A stretch of DNA of 5,313 bases from Pseudomonadota bacterium (GTDB taxonomy: Bacteria > Desulfobacterota > Desulfobacteria > Desulfobacterales > RPRI01): contig JAHJQU010000415.1 of the NCBI GenBank assembly GCA_018819005.1, forward strand, positions 1 to 5,313, written 5' to 3'. This document shows positions 1 to 5,313 of the stretch, in pieces. The notes under the pieces are model-generated. The model ran no database searches. It saw nothing but the letters and a program-made list of their open reading frames with translations, and was not told the origin of the DNA. The position numbers were made by a program, and so were the translations under genes. Every line of letters begins with the position of its first letter. Position 1 is the stretch's first letter.

Positions 1-1173
1 ATGGACCCTTCGGTTCTTTTTATATTCGCCTCTCTGGTAATAGGCATGGTATTTACCAAAACAGGGCTAACGAAGCGCCTCGCGTATAAAATGCTGATGA
101 TTGTCGGCGAAAAAACCAGCATGATTTATCTCGGATGCCTTGTCGTGACCGCATTGCTGGCGCATGTAATGGCTCACACTGCTGTTGCGGCAACCATATA
201 TCCGCTCCTTCTGGCGATATATTCGCTTTACACCGATGACATCAAGCCGACCAAATTCGGGAAGGGTTTATTCATAGGCATGGCCTATGTGGCAGGCGCA
301 GGAAGTATTATAACTCTCCTTGGCGCCGCACGCGGCATCGTTGCACTCGGGTTTTACAAGGAAATCACGGGAGTTGATATATCTTTTTTCGAAATCACCT
401 ATTATCTCGCTCCGGTCGGATGGGCCATGGTTTTTATCTTATGGGGTTTTGTGATGATTTTTTTCAAGCCGGAAAAAGCGGTAATCCCGGGGTTGAGGGA
501 AAAAGCCCGGCAACTTAATTCCGAAATGGGCGCCCTCACAAGAAATGAAATAATCGGAGCTGTTTTAGTTTTTTGCGCAATCGCTTTCATGTCCCTGCAA
601 TCTTTTGTTCCGGCGTTAAAACCTTTCAACAAATCCGCAGTTATTCTCGTTTCAACGATTCTTTTTTTCATATCCGGAATCCTCGACATCAATGATCTTG
701 AAGATATTCCCTGGAATATCATTCTTCTTTTTGCAGGCGCCATGAGCATAGGTTTCTGCCTCTGGCAGACGGGCGCCGCCGAGTGGCTGGCAATAAACTG
801 GCTCAGTTTTTTCAAGAATTCCCACTGGTTCATCTTCGTGATGAGCATAGCGGTTTTTGTTCTGGTCATGACCAATTTTATAATGAATGTGGCGGCTATC
901 GCTATCTCTTTGCCCGTAGCCCTTGTGGTCGCTCCGTATCTCAATATAGCTCCGGAGGTAATCCTGTTTGTCTCCCTTGTCACGGCAGGAATGCCGTTTC
1001 TTCTTCTTGTTGGAGCGGCGCCGAACGCGATTGCCTATAACTCAAAACAGTTTACAAGCGGTGAATTTTTTAAGGCAGGCATTCCTGCGAGCATTATTCT
1101 TCTGGTGGTGCTTGGATTGACAATACTTGTGTTATGGCCGCTCATGGGAATGCCGATTCTTCTGGCTCCTTAA
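1..1173 (+). CDS. SLC13/DASS-family anion permease, C-terminal part (5' end cut by window edge)
   Basis: This is an inner-membrane, probably ion-coupled transporter of the divalent anion:Na+ symporter type. The 390 visible residues are very hydrophobic, with about ten candidate membrane segments. Two family-typical helix-hairpin/unwound-helix regions can be placed: MAHTAVAATIYPLLL at residues 57-71 (position of the first SNT-like motif) and TNFIMNVAAIAISLPV at 291-306 (second). Other DASS-like stretches are WNIILLFAGAMSIGF (238-252), followed by a TGAAEWLA segment, and GAAPNAIAYNSKQF (338-351). The ATG at base 1 is probably an internal methionine. DPSVLFIFASLVIG-xx-FTKTGL corresponds to a segment that usually follows 60-100 residues in this family, so the gene most likely continues to the left. 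Both SNT motifs are degenerate, so the substrate cannot be read from them. DASS members are candidate sulfate importers in sulfate reducers, while dicarboxylates are the other main option. The gene ends 53 nt before the CBS gene on the same strand. Confidence 0.85.
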   Translation: MDPSVLFIFASLVIGMVFTKTGLTKRLAYKMLMIVGEKTSMIYLGCLVVTALLAHVMAHTAVAATIYPLLLAIYSLYTDDIKPTKFGKGLFIGMAYVAGAGSIITLLGAARGIVALGFYKEITGVDISFFEITYYLAPVGWAMVFILWGFVMIFFKPEKAVIPGLREKARQLNSEMGALTRNEIIGAVLVFCAIAFMSLQSFVPALKPFNKSAVILVSTILFFISGILDINDLEDIPWNIILLFAGAMSIGFCLWQTGAAEWLAINWLSFFKNSHWFIFVMSIAVFVLVMTNFIMNVAAIAISLPVALVVAPYLNIAPEVILFVSLVTAGMPFLLLVGAAPNAIAYNSKQFTSGEFFKAGIPASIILLVVLGLTILVLWPLMGMPILLAP

Positions 1174-1214
1174 ATGGTATATGCCATACAAAATACATTT
1201 TTCTGAACCCAAAC

Positions 1215-1219
1215 AGGAG
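1215..1219 (+). promoter_or_regulatory. Ribosome binding site that fixes the GTG start of the CBS gene
   Basis: AGGAG lies 7 nt upstream of the GTG at 1227-1229. The only upstream in-frame ATG (1134) lies inside the end of the permease gene and would add 31 residues that do not look like a CBS domain. The Shine-Dalgarno match and the start of the CBS fold at about residue 5 therefore both favour GTG. Confidence 0.7.
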
Positions 1220-1226
1220 TCTGATC

Positions 1227-1793
1227 GTGAATACCTTTATTGTTAAGGATCTGATGGTTCCGCTTTCGGAATATGCCACCGTTCAGGAAGGATCGACACT
1301 GTTTGAAGCTGTTCTCGCCCTGGAAAAAGCTCAGGAAGAGTTTGATTATGAGCATACCCCATACCATCATCGCGCTGTTTTGATTCTAAATAAGGACAAA
1401 AGGGTTATCGGCAAACTGAGTCAGCTTGGCGTGCTTCGCGCAATTCTGCCTAAAAATGAGCGTACCCAACACATTGAAGATATCAGCCGCTTTGGATTTT
1501 CAACGAGTTTTATTAACAGCCTGAGGGAGAAATATCGACTGGAAGAAGGCATTTTGGATGATATTTATAAAAAGGCAACCCGGATGAAGGTGGAGGATTA
1601 CATGCAGACCCCTTCCGAAGGCGAATATGTTGATGAAATGACTTCTCTTGATACGGCTATGTATCAACTGGTTATCGGGACACATTTGTCATTGATAGTG
1701 ACCAGAGGAGACGAGATTGTAGGCCTTTTAAGGATGTCGGATGTATTTGCCGCGGTTTTCCATGCCATGAAAAGTGGTGAATTAACTGAATAG
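1227..1793 (+). CDS. Tandem CBS-domain protein (188 aa), probable regulator of the adjacent permease
   Basis: This is a soluble cytoplasmic protein made almost entirely of two CBS motifs, which would form one Bateman module. CBS1 covers about residues 5-73: VKDLMVPLSEYATV, then a TLFEAVLAL helix, the strand AVLILNKDKRVIGKLS and the helix LGVLRAIL. CBS2 covers about 121-178: KVEDYMQTPSEGEYV, TSLDTAMYQLV, HLSLIVTRGDEIVGLLRMSDVF. A charged linker (about 77-120) separates them. The SD-like strand/helix ends of both repeats resemble adenosyl-ligand (AMP/ATP/SAM) binding modules, but the ligand cannot be read from sequence. No enzymatic or DNA-binding domain is fused to it. The GTG start was chosen because of the AGGAG at 1215-1219. 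The gene lies 53 nt after the permease and 13 nt before the beta-helix gene on the same strand, so co-transcription is likely. Control of transport by cellular energy charge is an inference from that context. Confidence 0.85.
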   Translation: MNTFIVKDLMVPLSEYATVQEGSTLFEAVLALEKAQEEFDYEHTPYHHRAVLILNKDKRVIGKLSQLGVLRAILPKNERTQHIEDISRFGFSTSFINSLREKYRLEEGILDDIYKKATRMKVEDYMQTPSEGEYVDEMTSLDTAMYQLVIGTHLSLIVTRGDEIVGLLRMSDVFAAVFHAMKSGELTE

Positions 1794-1806
1794 ATTAGGA
1801 GCGAAT

Positions 1807-3228
1807 ATGCAGGCGCTGGAAAAGCTTCTTGACCGGATTATACAGAGGGTCAATATCAATCTGAGAGAGCTTGGCTTCGATGTTACTCCATATGTACGTG
1901 AACTTATTCCGCGTATGCAGATGTTTAAATTTTATGCATTTTATGGCATCACGCCGCACCACCCGCTCAATTTTCAATTTACACACTCAAATCTGGCAGG
2001 CAGTTATTTTTTAGGAAAATGCCGGGTAACAAACTCGCTGCTTTACAAAAGCGACATCCGGGGAGACGAACTTAAAAAAAAGGGAACTGTGTTTCAGTTT
2101 CAGGAGTTTGAAATCCCGATCACCCGGGATGAACAGATTGACATCGAAGATAGTTTTCTGATCAAGACCCTTGTACACAATTATTCTCATGATCCTGAAA
2201 CTCTTGAAAAATTCTTCATCAAAGATACTATTTCCATGCACTATGCAAACATCCATGGATCACCCTCGGACGGATGCTTCCTGGGCCCTTTTTCAACCGT
2301 GGACATGACCACAATGCATGATTGCGTTATCGGCGCCTTTTCTTATATCCAGGCCGGTGAGATCAGCCATAAGAAAATCGACCCCGGTACCGTGTGGGTC
2401 CGCAGTCCAGACAATTTCAATTTTCTTTACCGGTATGAATACAACCGATTGAACAAATATATTAATTTTACTGCCGGCAATCGGCCAAAAGGACTGCTAT
2501 TTGACTTTGTGGAAGATCATAAGAAAGAATTTGAGCGGGTTTTTGCTCTGGTCAACATCGAAACACCCCGGTCGGTTCCCGGGAGCGCCTCACTGGATCG
2601 GTATGCGGTTATCAAGCCCCACACCAAAATCAGCGAGAATGTGCTGGTTGCCCAGCGGGCCTATCTTCAAAACGCGTGGCTCGGCAAGGGCGCCAACGCT
2701 CAGGAAAACTGTTATATTATCAATTCCCGATTAGAAGGGTATGATATAACCGCCCACGGCGGAAAAATTGTCGAAGCGGATTTGGGCAAAAAAGTGTTTG
2801 TAGGGTTTAACAGCTTTCTGCGGGGAAGACCTGACGCCAGACTGACCATAGGGAAGGATAGCATCGTAATGCCCCATACCATAATTGATATTAGTAATCC
2901 ACTCACCATTCCGCCCGATCATATAATCTGGGGACTGGTAACAAACAAGCATGATCTGGAAACCAACAGTATGCCCATAAACGATTTTTCTAAAATAGAA
3001 ACAAAATTTTCGTTGGGCAATATGATCTTTGAAGGCAACGGCGCGAGTTTTGTTTCAGCTTTCCGGCACCGGATCGATCATATCCTGGAAGCCAACGGCG
3101 CGTTTTTCAACGGTGCTGAAAACAAAGGACATGCGCAAAAAAACCAGAGCATATCTTTCAACACGATTCAGCCTTATCCAATGGGCGAACTTAAAGGATT
3201 GTATCCCTCGATTATCATACAGCCTTAA
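1807..3228 (+). CDS. Hexapeptide/left-handed beta-helix protein, transferase-like, function unknown (473 aa)
   Basis: I do not recognise a characterised protein here. AGGAG at 1797-1801, 5 nt before the ATG, supports the start, and the gene begins 13 nt after the CBS stop codon. Residues about 1-145 are a mixed alpha/beta region with a conserved-looking aromatic patch (KFYAFYGITPHHPLNFQFTH, 41-60). Imperfect hexapeptide-type strands occur at about 155-200 (FLGPFSTVDM, CVIGAFSYIQAGEI, KIDPGTVWV). They resume at about 262-380 (YAVIKPHTKISENVLVAQ, AWLGKGANAQENCYI, KVFVGFNSFL, LTIGKDSIVMPHTII, then IPPDHIIWGLV). Such folds are common in acyl- and nucleotidyl-sugar transferases and in gamma-carbonic anhydrases. 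A helical insertion (about 200-260) breaks the two beta-helix blocks, and the tail from about 385 is not beta-helix-like. No signal peptide or membrane segment is seen, so it is probably cytoplasmic. A general transferase label is the most that can be supported, and a sugar-modifying or structural role is open. Confidence 0.75.
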   Translation: MQALEKLLDRIIQRVNINLRELGFDVTPYVRELIPRMQMFKFYAFYGITPHHPLNFQFTHSNLAGSYFLGKCRVTNSLLYKSDIRGDELKKKGTVFQFQEFEIPITRDEQIDIEDSFLIKTLVHNYSHDPETLEKFFIKDTISMHYANIHGSPSDGCFLGPFSTVDMTTMHDCVIGAFSYIQAGEISHKKIDPGTVWVRSPDNFNFLYRYEYNRLNKYINFTAGNRPKGLLFDFVEDHKKEFERVFALVNIETPRSVPGSASLDRYAVIKPHTKISENVLVAQRAYLQNAWLGKGANAQENCYIINSRLEGYDITAHGGKIVEADLGKKVFVGFNSFLRGRPDARLTIGKDSIVMPHTIIDISNPLTIPPDHIIWGLVTNKHDLETNSMPINDFSKIETKFSLGNMIFEGNGASFVSAFRHRIDHILEANGAFFNGAENKGHAQKNQSISFNTIQPYPMGELKGLYPSIIIQP

Positions 3229-3290
3229 CGGGCCCCTGTCACACAAGAAATCCCCCAAGAAATTCTCCGAAATGACGCCGAGATCGCACA

Positions 3291-3300
3291 GAGACCTTTG
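3291..3300 (+). repeat. Left terminal inverted repeat of the MITE-like element
   Basis: GAGACCTTTG, the exact reverse complement of 3423-3432. The inverted pair is seen directly; its assignment to an IS5-like end is from memory. Confidence 0.6.
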
Positions 3301-3422
3301 CATAACACCCCCTTTTGCCCGATTACTGTGTCAGTCTCAAATTGTAATCCTCGAAATACTCTATGTATTCCTGCGGTTAAAATTATCGTTTTCCTTGTAC
3401 TTGGTCAAAATTGGATGTTCTT

Positions 3423-3432
3423 CAAAGGTCTC
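3423..3432 (-). repeat. Right terminal inverted repeat of the MITE-like element
   Basis: CAAAGGTCTC on the + strand, the exact reverse complement of 3291-3300. The bases just outside (GCATA) nearly repeat those outside the left end (GCACA). Confidence 0.6.
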
Positions 3433-3460
3433 GCATAAAAAGGCCACTTCCGGATGGAAA

Positions 3461-4204
3461 CTATTTAAAATAAGTCAGGAGTGCATGAAGGTAGGTAAGC
3501 GGGTGGGGCGGACAACCGGGAATAAAAAGGTCAACCGGTATAAGGCTGTCCAGGCCGGATGAGACTTCAGGGCTGCCGCTGAATGGACCCCCGGTCAGAG
3601 AGCAGCTGCCCGCAGCAATTACTACTTTCGGTGATGGTACGGCTTCATAGGTTTTGAGCAAGGCTGTCTTCATATTGCGGGATATCGGTCCGGTGACGAC
3701 AATGCCGTCGGCATGCCGGGGAGAAGCCACGAAGTTGATACCGAATCGGGCCAGATCGAAAAAAGGCGTTGCCAGTACGTTCAGGTCAGCTTCACAGGCG
3801 TTGCATCCGGCGGCAGATACCTGCCGAAGCTGCAGAGAACGTCCGAAAAGAGCTTTGAAGTTCTGTCTGGCATGCCGGGACAGTGAAGGCAAGTCGCCAC
3901 CGGTCAACAGGTGCTCTTTCATGGAAACGGCAAGCTCAAAATTCCTGGAAAACGAGACAAATCTCCCTTCAGAAAGACGTTCACAGGCTCCGCAAAAAAC
4001 ACATCGGCCCATATCGATCATTTTGTGCTGAGGATCAATGGCCTTCTGTGGGCATGCGTCAGCGCACTGCAAGACCACATCGGCCGTGGCATTCGGGTTG
4101 ACCTTCGGCAGACCGCGATAGCGTGAATGCAGTTTGATTTTTTCTTTCGGGTAGCGGGTGGTTCTATAGCCCTGTTCAAATCTATTTTTAAGCGTATTCA
4201 GCAT
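3461..4204 (-). CDS. Group-4 hydrogenase/complex I-like small subunit (HycG/NuoB type) with fused N-terminal ferredoxin-like domain; likely Ehr complex
   Basis: This 247-residue protein would carry electrons in the peripheral arm of a membrane-bound, hydrogenase-related complex on the cytoplasmic side. Residues about 40-80 form a single-cluster ferredoxin-like domain: Cys47 and Cys51 in CADACP, then Cys68, Cys71 and Cys74 in CVFCGAC. Three cysteines of the second group plus Cys51 could hold one [4Fe-4S] cluster, and Cys47 would be spare. From about residue 125 it follows the HycG/NuoB fold: GCNACEADL (Cys134, Cys137), RFGINFVASPRHADGIVVTG, GSCSLTGGPF (Cys201) and IPGCPPHPLTYL (Cys231). These supply all four ligands of the proximal N2-like cluster, spaced as in hydrogenases (C-x2-C) rather than as the CC pair of complex I. 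E. coli HycG lacks this ferredoxin domain and has a long C-terminal extension, which is absent here. The ATG start has only a modest ribosome site (AAGAG, 8 nt upstream). The gene lies 69 nt downstream of the large-subunit gene. Confidence 0.88.
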   Translation of the reverse strand: MLNTLKNRFEQGYRTTRYPKEKIKLHSRYRGLPKVNPNATADVVLQCADACPQKAIDPQHKMIDMGRCVFCGACERLSEGRFVSFSRNFELAVSMKEHLLTGGDLPSLSRHARQNFKALFGRSLQLRQVSAAGCNACEADLNVLATPFFDLARFGINFVASPRHADGIVVTGPISRNMKTALLKTYEAVPSPKVVIAAGSCSLTGGPFSGSPEVSSGLDSLIPVDLFIPGCPPHPLTYLHALLTYFK

Positions 4205-4273
4205 TGTGGTTTCTCTTTAATTTATTTGTCTGCCCTCCGGATTCTGACCCCTGTAATCCGATATACAGTTTCC

Positions 4274-5313
4274 TTAGAGATCGAACCCGCAATAGGACAG
4301 GTTGAAACTCTTGTTGTTTAGGGGAAAATCCGAAATTCCGGTATCCCGCAAAGCCATAGCCAGACCGTTCCAGTTGTGAAAAGATGGATCCTTGATCTTG
4401 TAGCGGAGAATCTTGCCGGCGGCATCGGTCAAAACGCAGTGAGATAACTCCCCGCGCCACGCTTCGTTGATGGTAACAACAAAAGATGACGGAGCCGGAT
4501 TAAAAGAGCCGCTGACGACACATTCTGTTTTAACAGGATCTTTAAGCAAAGACTGGATAATTGAGATCGATTGCAATACCTCCTGCGCCCTCAATCTGGC
4601 CCGGGCGTAAACATCTCCGGTAAGCTCAACATTTTCAAGGATATCAAGAAGGGGATAATGCTCCGTAGGAAAAGACCGCCGGGTATCATATGAAATTCCA
4701 CAGGCGCGCGCGGCCGGTCCCACCAGACCCAGCTTCTCTGCGTCCGGGCGGCTGACCTTCCCGCAACTCTCAAAGCGTGATATAACGCTGATTGTGGAGA
4801 ATAAAAGATCGATGACGTGTTCAACCTGTGGTTTCAGTTCTTTTATTCTTTCCGTAAGGGTTTTGCGGTCCTCATCCGTCATTGGGAAGCAAACTCCGCC
4901 CGGGCGCACAAGTCCTTTACCGAAACGGTTTCCGCACAACACCAGGGTCATGTTGAGAAAATCGCCCCGCATGCGGCCAAAATAATTTGCCGCAGGTAGA
5001 AAGGCCACATCGCCGCTTAGGGCGCCGAGATCCCCCAAATGATTGGCGATTCGTTCCAGTTCCAGCGCAATCGTCCGGATGATACGCGCGCCTTTGTCGG
5101 GTCGAACATATGCTAATCCCTCAAATGCCTCGGCCATGCACAGACTGTTGCCTATGGCCGTATCGCCCGCAATTCCTTCGGTTATAACCGGCAGTCGTTT
5201 GACATCGGCATTACGCATAAGCTCTTCCACGCCACGGTGCTGGTATCCAAGTTGTATTTCCAGATGCAGTACACGCTCTCCGATGCAGTTGAACCTGAAA
5301 TGCCCCGGTTCGA
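4274..5313 (-). CDS. NiFe-site-lacking hydrogenase-like large subunit (HycE/NuoD type, Ehr-like), 5' end beyond window
   Basis: The reading frame stays open to the right edge, giving 345 visible residues (numbered from the edge). They begin EPGHFRFNCIGERVLHLEI and continue to LGYQHRGVEEL, which is the start of the catalytic domain in HycE-type proteins. The GTG at 5228-5230 is therefore an internal valine. Family landmarks follow in order: ALELERIANHLGDLGAL (81-97), VRPGGVCFP (135-143), GLVGPAARACGISYDTR (195-211), NEAWRGELSH (282-291) and FHNWNGLAMALRD (311-323). The L1 position reads IAGDTAIGN, with Ala48 and Thr51 where E. coli HycE has its CxxC. The L2 position reads LSYCGFDL at the C-terminus, with Ser339 and Gly342 in place of the two cysteines and one shifted Cys341. 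All four NiFe ligands are thus missing, so H2 chemistry is not expected. This fits the Ehr complexes known from Geobacter and relatives, where the large subunit is kept as a structural or quinone/redox-site homologue. The physiological partner is not visible. Confidence 0.88.
   Translation of the reverse strand, partial: EPGHFRFNCIGERVLHLEIQLGYQHRGVEELMRNADVKRLPVITEGIAGDTAIGNSLCMAEAFEGLAYVRPDKGARIIRTIALELERIANHLGDLGALSGDVAFLPAANYFGRMRGDFLNMTLVLCGNRFGKGLVRPGGVCFPMTDEDRKTLTERIKELKPQVEHVIDLLFSTISVISRFESCGKVSRPDAEKLGLVGPAARACGISYDTRRSFPTEHYPLLDILENVELTGDVYARARLRAQEVLQSISIIQSLLKDPVKTECVVSGSFNPAPSSFVVTINEAWRGELSHCVLTDAAGKILRYKIKDPSFHNWNGLAMALRDTGISDFPLNNKSFNLSYCGFDL

Larger units (their letters stand above)
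3291..3432. mobile_element. 142-bp MITE-like element with perfect 10-bp terminal inverted repeats
   Basis: GAGACCTTTG at 3291-3300 is exactly repeated in inverted orientation as CAAAGGTCTC at 3423-3432. The next bases are also partly symmetric (CATAA against AAGAA). The outer flanks are GCACA (3286-3290) and GCATA (3433-3437), a 4-of-5 match that could be a decayed target-site duplication. The interior holds no plausible coding region and is AT-richer than its surroundings. Ends beginning GAGACCTTTG resemble those of IS5-type insertion sequences as I remember them, so this may be a non-autonomous derivative or an IS that lost its transposase by internal deletion. It lies between two convergent genes, 62 nt after one stop codon and 28 nt beyond the other, and interrupts neither. 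Confidence 0.55.

Noticed and set aside
1..3. ATG at base 1 as the true permease start
   Set aside because: The N-terminal membrane segments expected in this family are missing, so the gene probably begins outside the window; this cannot be proved from the window alone.
402..983. - strand open frame of 193 codons antisense to the permease
   Set aside because: It is a shadow of the membrane-protein codons: basic and rich in Met, Thr and Lys, with no family resemblance.
1174..1187. Near-palindrome ATGGTATATGCCAT after the permease stop
   Set aside because: It is short and AT-rich with two mismatched positions; a single copy gives no support for an operator.
1134..1226. ATG at 1134 as the start of the CBS gene
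   Set aside because: It overlaps the permease end, has no clear ribosome site, and the added residues do not resemble a CBS domain. GTG at 1227 has AGGAG at the right distance.
3437..3457. Possible terminator after the small-subunit gene (- strand CCAT/GTGG stem, then CC and five T)
   Set aside because: The stem is only 4 bp with one G-U pair and a 6-base loop. The position just past the stop codon is right, but the structure is too weak to call.
3029..3562. + strand open frame of 177 codons running across the 3' end of the beta-helix gene, the repeat element and the small-subunit gene end
   Set aside because: It overlaps two better-supported genes and a mobile-element remnant, and its protein is low-complexity and basic with no recognisable domain.
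4188..4460. Frameshift near the end of the large subunit hiding a true L2 motif
   Set aside because: The annotated frame aligns with the HycE C-terminus without gaps to its last residues, and the alternative frame read leftward contains no DPCxxC-like sequence.
4274..5230. GTG at 5228-5230 as the start of the large-subunit gene
   Set aside because: The upstream frame is open to the right edge and encodes the well-conserved EPGHFRF and LGYQHRG stretches, so this codon is an internal valine.
4274..5313. Annotation as a catalytic [NiFe] hydrogenase or formate hydrogenlyase HycE
   Set aside because: No CxxC is present at L1 or L2, so the NiFe centre cannot be bound in the usual way; a hycE symbol would mislead.

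Overview
The window looks like chromosomal DNA of an anaerobic Desulfobacterota (deltaproteobacterial) organism. This rests on protein-level resemblance: an Ehr-type, hydrogenase-like membrane complex, a DASS anion permease beside a CBS protein, and an IS5-like terminal repeat of a kind I associate with sulfate reducers. No rRNA or other taxonomic marker is present, so the assignment is an inference.

Left half (1-3228, + strand). Three closely spaced genes read rightward: the C-terminal part of an SLC13/DASS-type anion permease (cut by the left edge), a 188-residue protein with two CBS domains (GTG start at 1227), and a 473-residue protein with left-handed beta-helix (hexapeptide) character. 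The gaps are 53 and 13 nt, so one operon is likely. A reasonable reading is a transporter with a nucleotide-sensing CBS regulator, followed by a beta-helix protein of unknown role.

Middle (3229-3460). This 232-nt convergent intergenic region contains a 142-bp element bounded by perfect 10-bp inverted repeats (3291-3300 and 3423-3432). It is best read as a MITE or an end-to-end remnant of an IS5-like insertion sequence. No convincing terminator is visible.

Right half (3461-5313, - strand). Two genes read leftward: the large subunit of a group-4 hydrogenase/complex I-like enzyme (its 5' part is beyond the right edge), then a small subunit with an N-terminal ferredoxin-like domain. The large subunit clearly aligns with HycE-type proteins but has lost all four cysteines that would bind the NiFe centre. 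The small subunit keeps all the cysteines expected for its proximal [4Fe-4S] cluster. This pattern matches the energy-converting hydrogenase-related (Ehr) complexes, which are thought to couple electron transfer to ion movement without hydrogen chemistry. The membrane subunits are presumably encoded beyond the right edge.
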